A stretch of DNA of 39,522 bases from Oscillibacter sp. (GCA_022801815.1 JAAWTB010000003.1:1-39522); one strand, 5' to 3'. Positions 8,543 to 17,922 are shown, counted from the first letter of the stretch. The notes: generated by a model from the letters alone, not told the origin. A program made the numbers and translations.

Positions 8543-9325
8543 ATGGCGAAAGAACAGGTTTCCAGCATACTTCGAGCAATGCAGATTTTAGAATGTTTTA
8601 TGGACAGTGAGACGGAATGGACGCTGAAAGCCCTGGCGGAACGGCTGGACCTGCCCACCACCACAGTGTTTCGGCAGGTCTCCACCCTGGCCGGCCGGCA
8701 GTATTTGGTGCAGGACCCTATCCGCAAAAGCTATCAGGCGGGCCCGTGGCTGGTAATGCTGGCCAGCTCTATTCTGAGCCAATCGGATTTGCGCCGCCTG
8801 GCCCGGCCGGAATTGGAGCGCCTCAGCGACGCCGTACAGGAAACCATCAATCTCAGCATTCTGCTGGACCACGACATCTTCTATCTGGACAAGGTGGAAA
8901 CCCACCGGTCCGTTGTCTGCAATACCCGCATCGGCAGCCGGGCTCCCGCCTACGCTACCAGCTGCGGCAAGGTGATTCTGGCCAATTTAGGCGAGGCGGA
9001 GACCGCCCGATTCTTCCGCTGGATGGAGGAGCGGGCCAAACCCCTGACCCAGCGCACCATTACAGACCCGGCAAAGCTGCTGGAGGAGCTGGAGACAGCA
9101 CGAACCCAGGGCTTTGCCATGGACTACGGCGAAATTGAAGCGGGCTTAGTCTGCTATGGAGCGCCGGTTTACAATATGGACGGGAAGATCGCGGCGGCGG
9201 TCAGCATATCCGGTCCGGAGTACCGCATGCTGGAGGAACAGCCGTTCATGATTCAGGAGCTGCGCAAAACGGCAGCCAACGTCTCCAGGCTGTTAGGATA
9301 CGCGTCCCCCGCACCTGGGCTGTGA
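8543..9325 (+). CDS. IclR family transcriptional regulator
   Basis: wHTH (SSILRAMQILECFMDSETEWTLKALAERLDLPTTTVFRQVSTL) plus IclR effector domain (RIGSRAPAYATSCGKVILANL...GLVCYGAPVYNMDGKIAAAVSISGP). Confidence 0.92.
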   Translation: MAKEQVSSILRAMQILECFMDSETEWTLKALAERLDLPTTTVFRQVSTLAGRQYLVQDPIRKSYQAGPWLVMLASSILSQSDLRRLARPELERLSDAVQETINLSILLDHDIFYLDKVETHRSVVCNTRIGSRAPAYATSCGKVILANLGEAETARFFRWMEERAKPLTQRTITDPAKLLEELETARTQGFAMDYGEIEAGLVCYGAPVYNMDGKIAAAVSISGPEYRMLEEQPFMIQELRKTAANVSRLLGYASPAPGL

Positions 9326-9449
9326 TATTTCCCGATCCCACCTATTCACGGCGAATTGCCAGTCAGCGTCCAACTTCCCCGCAGGGACTGCCGCCCTCAG
9401 CGGCCGCCCCCGGGACTTCACGTCTTGGAACAAACAGAAAGGAGTCATC

Positions 9450-10256
9450 ATGGAACAACACTATTTGCAGTCTCTCTTTAGTCTGGAGGGGAAAACCATT
9501 CTCATCACCGGCGCCGCAGGGGGCATCGGCGCCGCCATCAGCCGGGGCCTGGCCCAGGCTGGGGGCGAGGTGGCTCTCTGCGGCCGGACACTGGAAACCT
9601 GCCAGGCAATGGCGGAGGACATCCGGGCCGGTGGCGGGACGGCCGACGCCTTCCGTCTGGACGTGGCCGACATGGAGAGCATCCAGCCCTGCATAGACGA
9701 GGTTGTCCGCCGGTTCGGCAAGATCGACGCCCTCTTTAATGTGGCAGGCATCAACCGGAGGGAGGGTCTGCTGGATGTGGAGGAAGAGACCTATGACCGC
9801 ATTATGGACACCAATTTGAAAGGCCTGTTTTTTGTCAGCCAGCGAGTCGCCCGGGAAATGTACAAGCGCAGGTGCGGCAGCATCGTCAACATTGGCTCCC
9901 ACAACGACGAGGGGATGCTGGGGGGCTGCTCTGTATACGGCGCTGCCAAAAGCGGCGTGATTGCCCTCACCCGCTCCATGGCGGTGGAGTTCGCCCAGTA
10001 CGGCATCCGCTGCAACGCCATCAGCCCCGGACATATTTTGACGGACCTGACCAAAGTGACCTGGGAGCACCCCACCCGCGCGCCATGGCTCCGCCAGCGC
10101 ATCGCCATGGAGCGCCCCGGCACGCCAGAGGAACTGGTAGGCATGGCCATCTTGCTGGCGTCGGACGCCTCGTCCTACATGACCGGACAAGCCTATCACA
10201 TCGACGGCGGCTGCCTTTGCGGCGGTGCGCCCTGGGACTATGACACCAAGTATTAG
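9450..10256 (+). CDS. SDR family NAD(P)-dependent oxidoreductase
   Basis: TGAAGGIGAAISRGLAQAGGEVALCGR, NVAGIN, YGAAKSGVIALTRSMAVE (YxxxK), CNAISPG. Confidence 0.92.
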   Translation: MEQHYLQSLFSLEGKTILITGAAGGIGAAISRGLAQAGGEVALCGRTLETCQAMAEDIRAGGGTADAFRLDVADMESIQPCIDEVVRRFGKIDALFNVAGINRREGLLDVEEETYDRIMDTNLKGLFFVSQRVAREMYKRRCGSIVNIGSHNDEGMLGGCSVYGAAKSGVIALTRSMAVEFAQYGIRCNAISPGHILTDLTKVTWEHPTRAPWLRQRIAMERPGTPEELVGMAILLASDASSYMTGQAYHIDGGCLCGGAPWDYDTKY

Positions 10257-10341
10257 TCCCATACATTGTGTATATTTTCACGATTTGTTGAGAATAAATT
10301 CGTTTAAACACACAAAAAATCTTCCGGAAAATGATTAATGC

Positions 10342-10370
10342 TTGACAGAATGAGCGTATGGCGGTATTGT
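10342..10370 (+). promoter_or_regulatory. Promoter for the gntP-ilvD-aldolase operon (long ~280-nt leader)
   Basis: TTGACA-17 nt-TATTGT. Confidence 0.65.
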
Positions 10371-10420
10371 GAAATTAAAATCCCGGTAATGGGAAGGTTT
10401 TTGCCCGCAAGCTGGAATCC

Positions 10421-10439
10421 AATTCCGCTCTACGGAATT
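10421..10439. promoter_or_regulatory. Inverted repeat AATTCCG-CTCTA-CGGAATT; candidate operator sharing half-sites with 8337-8351
   Basis: Perfect 7-bp arms. The same CGGAATT heptamer occurs at 8337-8351 and again near 10517-10523. Confidence 0.4.
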
Positions 10440-10650
10440 ACAAAACCTTCTTTTGCCGGCGCACAGGATAAAACGTTCGCCTTCTGCGAAAATTGGGGAG
10501 CTGCGTCCCGCGCCGTAAGACGCGGAATTTTGGGAACATGGGAGGGTTCCGTCCGAACGCAGCAGACGCATTCTGCCGTGCCTTCGCCGGGAGAACCGCA
10601 CAGTTTTGAATTGTGCATAATTGTGCATTTAGGAAGGAGCATTCGAAATT

Positions 10651-12084
10651 ATGTCTGCAATCGGATTCCTGATTCTTCTGATTCTCGCCATCGCACTGCT
10701 GATGGTGTTGATTATGAAGCTGAAGCTGCACCCCACCTTCTCGCTCTTTTTCACGGCCCTGGTGATGGGCGTGGTAATGGGCTTTTTTGAACCGGAAGGC
10801 TTTTCCCTTACAGAAGTCCTGTCCCTCATCAGCAACGGCTTTGGCAGCACCTTGGGCAGCATGGGCATTCCCATCATGCTGGGCGCGATTCTGGCCATGG
10901 GCGTGCAGGATACCGGCGCGGCGAAGTCCATTGCCAATTTCTTTATCCGTCTCTTCCGGGGCAAGAATCTGGAACTTGCTCCCGCGCTGACGGCCTACAT
11001 CGTCTCCATCCCCGTCTTTGGCGATATCACCACAATTTTGACCTCGAATATCGCCAACGTCCTGTCAAAGCGCAAGCATATTTCCATGGGCAAAATGGCC
11101 GCTTTCACCCAGACCGGCCTGAACCTGACCCACGCCATGGTTCCCCCTACCCCGGGCATTCTGGCTGTCAGCATTCTGCTGGGCGCGGACTTGGGCCTGG
11201 TCATCGGCTGGGGCGTGACGGTTTCCATCATCGGGTTCCTGCTGACCTGGCTGGTTCTGCGGAAGTGGACCGACAAGGAGTGGATTGAGCCCCTGCCCGA
11301 GGTAGCCGGAGAGATTCAGGAAACCAAGTCCAACGACGTTAAGGATATCCTCATCACCGGAGACGACCTGCCCGGCACTCTCCCCGCCTTCCTGACTATC
11401 CTGATTCCGGTGGTGCTCATCGCCGGCAGCTCCTTTTTGAAGATGGGCGTGGCCGAGGGTTCTGCGCTGTATAACCTGGCCAACATTTTCGGCGACAAGG
11501 TGGTGGCCCTGGGTCTTGGCGTGATCTACACGATGTTCCTGGCCTTCTTCCACCAGAATTCCGTCCGAAAGAGCAACCGGGACTCCACCGGCAAAGACCC
11601 TCAGAACTTCCGGGAAATCGTTTTGAACAGCTGGATTGCCCGGGGCCTGGAGGTGGCCCTGTCCGCCCTGCTCATCACCGGCATGGGCGGCGCCTTGGCC
11701 AACGTCATCAAGGCCGCCCCCGCCATCAACAGCCTGGCCGGCCTCATTGAAAACTCCGGCGTTCCCGGCCTGCTGATTCCGTTCCTGATTGGCGGCATCA
11801 TGTTCACCGCAGTGGGCTCCATGACCACAGGCGGCATGACCGCCGCCGGCGTGGTGGGTCCCATGATGGGCATCCTGGGCCTGACCCCCGTGTCCACCGT
11901 CTTGGCCATCGGCGCGGGCACCATGATTTTCAACCATGTCAACAACTCCGGTTTCTGGGTGATCAGCCGCTTCTTCAACCTGGACCTGAAGCAGGGCCTG
12001 AAGTATATCACCATCCCCGATCTGGTGGCCGGCGTGTTCTGCTTTATTCTGGTGGCGCTGGGCGCCGCGGTGCATCTGTTCTAA
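10651..12084 (+). CDS. GntP family (gluconate/sugar-acid:H+ symporter) permease
   Basis: 477-aa multi-TM protein; GIPIMLGAILAMGVQDTGAAKSIANFF, NLTHAMVPPTPGILAVSILLGADLG, MIFNHVNNSGFWVISRFF. Confidence 0.9.
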   Translation: MSAIGFLILLILAIALLMVLIMKLKLHPTFSLFFTALVMGVVMGFFEPEGFSLTEVLSLISNGFGSTLGSMGIPIMLGAILAMGVQDTGAAKSIANFFIRLFRGKNLELAPALTAYIVSIPVFGDITTILTSNIANVLSKRKHISMGKMAAFTQTGLNLTHAMVPPTPGILAVSILLGADLGLVIGWGVTVSIIGFLLTWLVLRKWTDKEWIEPLPEVAGEIQETKSNDVKDILITGDDLPGTLPAFLTILIPVVLIAGSSFLKMGVAEGSALYNLANIFGDKVVALGLGVIYTMFLAFFHQNSVRKSNRDSTGKDPQNFREIVLNSWIARGLEVALSALLITGMGGALANVIKAAPAINSLAGLIENSGVPGLLIPFLIGGIMFTAVGSMTTGGMTAAGVVGPMMGILGLTPVSTVLAIGAGTMIFNHVNNSGFWVISRFFNLDLKQGLKYITIPDLVAGVFCFILVALGAAVHLF

Positions 12085-12196
12085 AGAATCAGGCGGCGTC
12101 TTCGCCTGTAAGAAGGGCCTGCTGCTTGCTGCTGTGGCAGGCGGCGGGCTCTTCCGCCCTTTTATCCCGGTTATTTTGGTAAGGAGGAAGCGTATT

Positions 12197-13918
12197 ATGA
12201 AGCAAAGAAGCGAAAAAGAACGTCTGCTCTGGGCTCAGTTTGACGCCCTGGAAATGGGCACCGGCTGGGACGACCAGGACATTACCCGTCCTCAGATTAT
12301 GGTGGAGAGCGTGTATGGCGACTCCCATCCCGGAAGCTATCACCTCAACCAGATGGCCGAGCAGGCGGTCTACGGCGTGTACGAGCGGGGCGGAAAGCCG
12401 GCCAAATACTACGCCACCGATATCTGCGACGGCTGCGCCCAGGGGCACGACGGCATGAACGTGGTCCTGGCCTCCCGGGAGGCCATTGCCAACATGGTGG
12501 AAGTACACGCCTCCGCAGTGCCCTGGGACGGCATCATCCTGTCTTCCAGCTGCGACAAGTCCATTCCCGCCCATCTGAAGGCCGCCGCCCGGATGGATAT
12601 TCCCACCATTTTCATGCCCGGCGGCTCCATGCGGCCCGGCCCCAACCAGACCACCTCCCTGGTAGCCGGGGACATCTCCCTGCGTCAGAAGCGCAAGGAT
12701 GCCATCACCGACCAGGAGGTCCGGGATTATAAGCTGACCGGCTGCCCCTCTGTGGGAGCCTGCACCTTCCTGGGCACCGCCTCCACCATGCAGTGCGTGG
12801 CCGAGGCCCTGGGCATGACCCTGCCCGGCGCGGCCCTGGTGCCCGCCACCATGCGGGATATCCTTCAGTACGCCCGATATGCCGGACGCAAAATCATGGA
12901 GCTGGCGGAAAAAGGCATCACCCCCAGCCAAATCATGACCCCCGCCGCCTTCCGCAACGCCATTATCGTCCACAGCGCCATCGGCGGGTCTACCAACGCC
13001 ACCATTCACCTCCCCTCCATCGCTCGGGAACTGGGCTATGACCTGCCCATCGACCTTTTTGACGAAATCAATCACCAGGTCCCCCATCTGGGCAACATCA
13101 ATCCCTCCGGCCAGCACCTGACGGAATCCTTCTGGTTTGCCGGCGGCGTGCCTATGGTGCAGTGGCTGCTGCGGAATATGCTGGACTTGAACGTCATGAC
13201 CGTCACAGGCAAAACTCTGGGCGAAAATCTGGAGGACCTGCAAAAAGACAACTGGTTTGACCGGAACCTTGGGTATCTGGCCAACTACGGCCTGACCCGC
13301 GAACAGGTGATCTTCCCGGTGGAAAAGGCCCCGGAAAAGGGGTCCGTCGCCATTTTGAAGGGCAATATTGCCCCTGAGGGCAGCGTGTTGAAGTACTCCG
13401 CCTGCGCCATGGACCAGCGTGAGGTAGTCAACGCCCGGGCCCGGGTCTTCAATCACGAGGAAGCCGCCCACGCCGCCGTGGTCAACAACGAAATCGCTCC
13501 CGGCGAGGTCATCATCATCCGCTACGAGGGCCCCCGGGGCTGCGGCATGCCGGAGATGCTGATGACCACCGAGGCCATCGTCTGCGACGAGCGCATCAAC
13601 GGCTCCGTGGCCCTGATTACGGATGGACGGTTTTCCGGTGCCACCCGGGGCGCGGCCATTGGACATGTCAGTCCCGAGGCAGCTGTGGGCGGTCCCATCG
13701 CCTTTATCGAAGACGGTGATCTCATTTCCTACAGCGTGGAAAACCGCACCATCAACATGACCGGCGTCCACGGCACACCCTGCACTGCGGAGGAGGCCGC
13801 GCGGGTTTTGGAAGAGCGTTCCAAGGCGGGCATCCAGCCCAAGGAGAAGCGGAAAGGCTTCTATAAAATGTACACCGACCATGCCCTGTCCGCCATGAAG
13901 GGCGCGGGCTTGGAGTAA
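12197..13918 (+). CDS. IlvD/Edd family dehydratase, resembling the YjhG/YagF sugar-acid (xylonate) branch
   Basis: CDGCAQGHDGM, SSCDKSIPAHLKAAARMDIPT, CPSVGACTFLGTASTMQCVAEALG, ITDGRFSGATRG. ATG 12197 behind AAGGAGGAAG. Confidence 0.88.
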   Translation: MKQRSEKERLLWAQFDALEMGTGWDDQDITRPQIMVESVYGDSHPGSYHLNQMAEQAVYGVYERGGKPAKYYATDICDGCAQGHDGMNVVLASREAIANMVEVHASAVPWDGIILSSSCDKSIPAHLKAAARMDIPTIFMPGGSMRPGPNQTTSLVAGDISLRQKRKDAITDQEVRDYKLTGCPSVGACTFLGTASTMQCVAEALGMTLPGAALVPATMRDILQYARYAGRKIMELAEKGITPSQIMTPAAFRNAIIVHSAIGGSTNATIHLPSIARELGYDLPIDLFDEINHQVPHLGNINPSGQHLTESFWFAGGVPMVQWLLRNMLDLNVMTVTGKTLGENLEDLQKDNWFDRNLGYLANYGLTREQVIFPVEKAPEKGSVAILKGNIAPEGSVLKYSACAMDQREVVNARARVFNHEEAAHAAVVNNEIAPGEVIIIRYEGPRGCGMPEMLMTTEAIVCDERINGSVALITDGRFSGATRGAAIGHVSPEAAVGGPIAFIEDGDLISYSVENRTINMTGVHGTPCTAEEAARVLEERSKAGIQPKEKRKGFYKMYTDHALSAMKGAGLE

Positions 13919-13951
13919 CCAGTTATTTGGGAAAGGAGAAATGAGGCTGCT

Positions 13952-14740
13952 ATGTATTCACCAACTATGCCGACCATGGACAGCGTGGCGAAATTTAAAG
14001 CCGCGCTGAACTCTGAGCGGGGCGCCCTGGGCCCCTTTATGATCACCTCTGACCCCGCCTTTGTGGAGGCTGCCGGTCACGCCGGATACGATTTCGCGCT
14101 GCTGGACATGGAGCACGGCCCCGGAAGTTTCCAAAACCTGCAAAACCTGATCCGCGCCGCCAACGTGGCGGGGGTCTGTCCCGTTGTCCGGGTTCCCCGG
14201 GGGACGGATATCTGGATTGACCGGGCGCTGGACGTGGGCGCAGGCGCAGTCCTGATTCCCCAGATTGACACCGCCGAACAGGCCAGGGCGGTGGTCTCCG
14301 CCGCCAAGTTCTCCCCCGTGGGCAGCCGGGGCACCTGCCGCTTCGTGCGCTCTGCGGGTTATGGCGCAATTCCCGGAAACGAATATTTTTCGAAGGCCCA
14401 GGAGACCGTGGTCATCATCCAGGCAGAGGGCCGGAAGGCTGTCGAAAATCTGGATGAGATTTTGGATGTTCCCGGCATTGACGTGATTTTTGTGGGCCCC
14501 TATGACCTGTCCAGCTCCCTGGGCCACGTAGGTGAAATTGACCACCCGGAGGTCACTGCGTGTATCAAGGAAATCATTGCCAAAGCCAATTCCAAGGGCG
14601 TGAAGCTGGGCTGCTTTGCCGACACGGTGGAAGGCGGCAAAAAATGGCGGGATTTGGGCGTGAAGTTTATCGGCTATTCCTGCGACACGTATCTGTTCTA
14701 TCAAAAAGCCAAAATGGACGTAGAATCTTTTTCCCGGTAA
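13952..14740 (+). CDS. HpcH/HpaI family aldolase (2-keto-3-deoxy acid / 4-hydroxy-2-oxo acid aldolase type)
   Basis: HAGYDFALLDMEHGPGSFQNLQNLIRAA, VRVPRGTDIWIDRALDVGAGAVLIPQIDTAEQA, DVIFVGPYDLSSSLG. Confidence 0.92.
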   Translation: MYSPTMPTMDSVAKFKAALNSERGALGPFMITSDPAFVEAAGHAGYDFALLDMEHGPGSFQNLQNLIRAANVAGVCPVVRVPRGTDIWIDRALDVGAGAVLIPQIDTAEQARAVVSAAKFSPVGSRGTCRFVRSAGYGAIPGNEYFSKAQETVVIIQAEGRKAVENLDEILDVPGIDVIFVGPYDLSSSLGHVGEIDHPEVTACIKEIIAKANSKGVKLGCFADTVEGGKKWRDLGVKFIGYSCDTYLFYQKAKMDVESFSR

Positions 14741-14802
14741 GGCCGGATTCCAGCCCCTCCGCCATGGGGAAGCTCTCATAGTTCTAAACTGGTACAACAA
14801 AA

Positions 14803-14872
14803 CCCCCGAAGGGTCTCCGGAAGGTTTGCTGAACGCATTCCTTTCCGCGCCCCCTCGGGGGATTTCCTTTTT
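14803..14872 (+). terminator. Extended hairpin and T-rich tail after the aldolase gene
   Basis: CCCCCGAAGGG ... CCCCCTCGGGGG followed by ATTTCCTTTTT; inner GGAAGG/CCTTTCC pairing. Confidence 0.5.
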
Positions 14873-14965
14873 GCCGCCCTCCGGCGCCTGAACCGGTCTC
14901 CCTGCCGGCTCGGGCGGTCGGAGTAGAATGATCGGCCGCCACAGCCTGCAAAATAGTTAAACTGC

Positions 14966-14994
14966 TTGACAATCGCGGCAGGACCGTGTATAAT
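14966..14994 (+). promoter_or_regulatory. Perfect consensus promoter upstream of the DMT transporter
   Basis: TTGACA-17 nt-TATAAT. Confidence 0.8.
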
Positions 14995-15006
14995 TCTCTC
15001 GAAAGG

Positions 15007-15019
15007 TTAAGGTGCTTAA
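15007..15019. promoter_or_regulatory. Palindrome TTAAG-GTG-CTTAA just downstream of the -10
   Basis: Same TTAAG-N3-CTTAA architecture at 25160-25172 and 30049-30061. Confidence 0.5.
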
Positions 15020-15135
15020 TCTTTTGGGGCGAACTCTTCCTATCCCTTTTTTGAAAGGGCGGCGTTCCCCTGTTCACTGGGAGAGGCGGGATTTTACTGA
15101 AACGGACATACTTCTCACTGATTCTGGCTTACATC

Positions 15136-16002
15136 ATGTGGATGTTTGCCATTCCATTCTGGAAACTGTTCACGGACTATCCCAGTTTTTACATTCTTAA
15201 TATCCGGTTTATCAGCAGCAGCCTGTTCATGCTGGCACTTTTGGCAGTTCACGGGGAATTAGGGGAGTTTTTCCGCCTTTTTCAAACCAAGAAAAACCGG
15301 CTCCTCTTTCTTTCCGCCGGTATGGCCCTTTATGGAAACTGGCTTTGCAACACCGTTGCTCCCATGATCGACCAGCTGCTGGAGGTGAGCATCGGCCAGT
15401 ACCTCAGCCCCATCTTGCTGATCTTCCTGGGGAGCCTGCTCTTCCGGGAAAAGCTGAGTCCCATTCAATGGGTTTCGTCCCTTCTGGCGCTTTCGGGCCT
15501 GCTGGTAATTTTAATCTCCTATGGCTCCATTCCCTGGATTATCCTGCTGGTGTCCTCCACCTTTTTCGTGCTGACAATGCTTTTAAAGGGCACAACCGTA
15601 TCGGCGGTTCAAATGACGGCGGCGCAGCTGCTGGCCCTTGACCCGCTGGCGATCTGCCTGGCGCTGCGCTATGAGGCGGCGGGCCAAGGGTTTTACAGCC
15701 CGGGCTCCGGTCCGGCACAGTGGTTTTCTCCCATTGCCATTGCCTGCGTCAGTATCCTGCCGATGCTTCTGTTTAACAAAGCCGTCAAACAGCTTCCCTC
15801 CATCACCCTGGGCTTTTTCCAATACCTGGGTCCCACGCTCTCCATGGTCATGGGCGTGTTTGTTTACCAGGAAGAGCTGGATATCAGCAAGCTCCTTGCC
15901 CTTGCGCTGATATGGCTTGGGATTGCAATTTATATTGTCTCCCAGGTTCAGGAGGAACGAATGTCTGCCCCGTCCAAAGCGGCGAACCGCTGCGGAAAAT
16001 AA
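15136..16002 (+). CDS. EamA/DMT superfamily transporter (probable N-terminal extension upstream of this ATG)
   Basis: Multi-TM DMT protein; IGQYLSPILLIFLGSLLFREKLSPIQWVSSLLALSGLLVI. The reading frame is open upstream to 15055. Confidence 0.85.
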   Translation: MWMFAIPFWKLFTDYPSFYILNIRFISSSLFMLALLAVHGELGEFFRLFQTKKNRLLFLSAGMALYGNWLCNTVAPMIDQLLEVSIGQYLSPILLIFLGSLLFREKLSPIQWVSSLLALSGLLVILISYGSIPWIILLVSSTFFVLTMLLKGTTVSAVQMTAAQLLALDPLAICLALRYEAAGQGFYSPGSGPAQWFSPIAIACVSILPMLLFNKAVKQLPSITLGFFQYLGPTLSMVMGVFVYQEELDISKLLALALIWLGIAIYIVSQVQEERMSAPSKAANRCGK

Positions 16003-16032
16003 AACGGCCTATCCCCTAAGAGACAGGCCGTT
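16003..16032. terminator. Bidirectional terminator hairpin between convergent DMT and MarR genes
   Basis: AACGGCCT...AGGCCGTT. Confidence 0.55.
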
Positions 16033-16043
16033 GTCCTGCGACG

Positions 16044-16511
16044 TCAGAAACGCGCCTCGTAACTCTCCCGAAGGGCCTGCAAAAGCAACGAAGATCCCTC
16101 CAGCCGCTGCTGTTCCGGGGCGGAACCCATCCGTTCCCAAATCTCGGTGAACAGCTGCTTTTCCACCTCTTTGTGATAGTCTGTGATTTTCTTACCCTCT
16201 TCGGTCAGCTTCAAGACGATTTCCCTGCGGCTGACCTCGCCGGGTGTCTTCTCCACCAGGCCCTTCTTGTGGATGCGAGTGACAATCTGGCTGATGGCGC
16301 TCTTGGTTTTCCGCTCATAGTTTGCCAGCTCTGTGACCCCTGTGATTCCCTCTTCGATATGACACATCAGATGCACCTCCGCCGGAAAAAGGGGTACGTT
16401 GCCTGCATAATAGCGGGACCTTCCCTGATAGAGCGATATTAGTTCTAAAAGCTCGCGAAGGTCGCTGGCGAATTTCTGGAATTCGGGGCTGTCGTTTTTT
16501 GTCTGGTCCAT
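16044..16511 (-). CDS. MarR family winged-helix transcriptional regulator
   Basis: GITGVTELANYERKTKSAISQIVTRIHKKGLVEKTPGEVSRREIVLKLTEEGKKI. Confidence 0.88.
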   Translation of the reverse strand: MDQTKNDSPEFQKFASDLRELLELISLYQGRSRYYAGNVPLFPAEVHLMCHIEEGITGVTELANYERKTKSAISQIVTRIHKKGLVEKTPGEVSRREIVLKLTEEGKKITDYHKEVEKQLFTEIWERMGSAPEQQRLEGSSLLLQALRESYEARF

Positions 16512-16713
16512 AGTTTTCTCCTGTCATTTTTATAGTTTTAATAGCAGTATACGGAAAAAACCGGGAAAAATCAAGAGAAACTTTAGCACTGCGGGCAGCG
16601 AACCGCCGGCGGACAGCGCCGGGAACGTCCCGCCCGCATGACTGCCGGAATGTGAGCCCCTGCCGGAAACGCCGGCTGTTCCATATATATTAAAATGTTT
16701 AGGAGGGTTACCC

Positions 16714-17820
16714 ATGGCAAAAGTTACGATTTTAGGTTCTGGAAACGCAGCGTGCGCCTACTCGGCCTATCTGGGAAAGCGCGGACATGAGGTTCGTCTT
16801 TATGACGCTCCCCGGTTTGAATCCAACCTCACTCCCATCCGGGAGTATGGCGGAATGGACATGGAGGGAGCCGACACCGGCTTCGGTCCCATCTCCATGG
16901 TGACGACGGATATCCAGCAGGCCGTTAAGGGCGTCAAGGTTTTGATGGTGGTCCTCCCTGCTTTTGGTCACAAGCCCATGGCAGAACAGCTGGCCCCTTA
17001 TCTGGAGGACGGACAGATCATCGTGCTCAATCCCGGCGCGGTCTTTGGCGCACTGGAGTTTTTAAACACTCTCCGCAGATGCGGCTGTCAAAAAAATATC
17101 CTGATGGGAGAACTGGCTTCCAACATCTTTGCCTGCCGCCGGGTGGGCCCTACCCGGGTAAACATTTTCGGTAAAAAGGCCGTTATGGAGACCGCCTGCA
17201 TCCCAGCCTCCCGAACGGAGGAGATGATTCAGGAGCTGAGCGTCTTCTTCCCTGACACCTACGTGCCGGTCCCCAACGTCATCCACACCAGCCTGAGCTA
17301 TACCAATCTGGTCATCCACCCTGCCGGTTCTATTTTGAACATGGGACGCATTGAGTGGACCCACGGCCACTACCGTTTTTATTGGGAGGGCCTGACCCCC
17401 GGCGTATGCCGCAACATTGAGCGCGTGGACGCCGAGCGGGTGGCCGTGGGCGCGGCTCTGGGGGCCAAGTTGGATACCGGCATGGATATTTTCCACCGCT
17501 ACTACGGACATCCCGAGCGGAAGACCTTTTATGACTTTTTCTCCAAGAGCGAAGTGAACGACAGCGTGGACAATCCCGCCTCCGCCCCCACGGACCTGAA
17601 AAGCCGTTACATAACGGAGGATTTCCCCTACGCCCTGGTGCCCCTGATGGCTGTGGGCAAGGCGGCGGGCGTCGAAACTCCAGTGATGGATTCCCTGACC
17701 ACCCTGGCCAGCGTGGCCAACGAAGAGGACTATCGTGCCACCGGCCGGACGCTGGAAAGTCTTGGTCTGGATGGTCTCAGCCCTGCGCAGATTGTGGACC
17801 GCTTTGTAAACGGTATCTAA
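16714..17820 (+). CDS. NAD/NADP octopine/nopaline dehydrogenase family protein (paralogue 1)
   Basis: VTILGSGNAACAYSAYLGKRGHEVRLYD Rossmann motif; C-terminal opine-DH-type domain (VIHPAGSILNMGRIEWTHGHYRFYWEGLTPGVCRNIERVDAER). Confidence 0.88.
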   Translation: MAKVTILGSGNAACAYSAYLGKRGHEVRLYDAPRFESNLTPIREYGGMDMEGADTGFGPISMVTTDIQQAVKGVKVLMVVLPAFGHKPMAEQLAPYLEDGQIIVLNPGAVFGALEFLNTLRRCGCQKNILMGELASNIFACRRVGPTRVNIFGKKAVMETACIPASRTEEMIQELSVFFPDTYVPVPNVIHTSLSYTNLVIHPAGSILNMGRIEWTHGHYRFYWEGLTPGVCRNIERVDAERVAVGAALGAKLDTGMDIFHRYYGHPERKTFYDFFSKSEVNDSVDNPASAPTDLKSRYITEDFPYALVPLMAVGKAAGVETPVMDSLTTLASVANEEDYRATGRTLESLGLDGLSPAQIVDRFVNGI

Positions 17821-17873
17821 GTACGCTCTCCAATTGAACTGCTCTCTCTTTGAAAACCCTCTCTTTATACTGC

Positions 17874-17905
17874 GGCGGGAGTCCGGCATCAGCCGGGCTC
17901 CCGCC
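17874..17905. terminator. Hairpin 1 of a tandem terminator
   Basis: GGCGGGAGTCCGGC-ATCA-GCCGGGCTCCCGCC, then CTTTCT. Confidence 0.6.
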
Positions 17906-17922
17906 CTTTCTCCCGCTTTTCG

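Noticed and set aside
9363-10262. 299-aa minus-strand ORF opposite the SDR gene
   Set aside because: Shadow ORF; the plus strand carries an unmistakable SDR.
10262-10650. T-box leader upstream of gntP
   Set aside because: No recognisable T-box sequence (GGGUGGNACCGCG-like), and downstream genes are not amino-acid or tRNA-synthetase genes.
12089-13882. 597-aa minus-strand ORF opposite the YjhG-like dehydratase
   Set aside because: Antisense shadow ORF of a clear IlvD/Edd gene; low-complexity composition. The same applies to 26456..28165, 28162..29997, 30884..32797, 33247..34095, 11065..12075 and 21189..22559.
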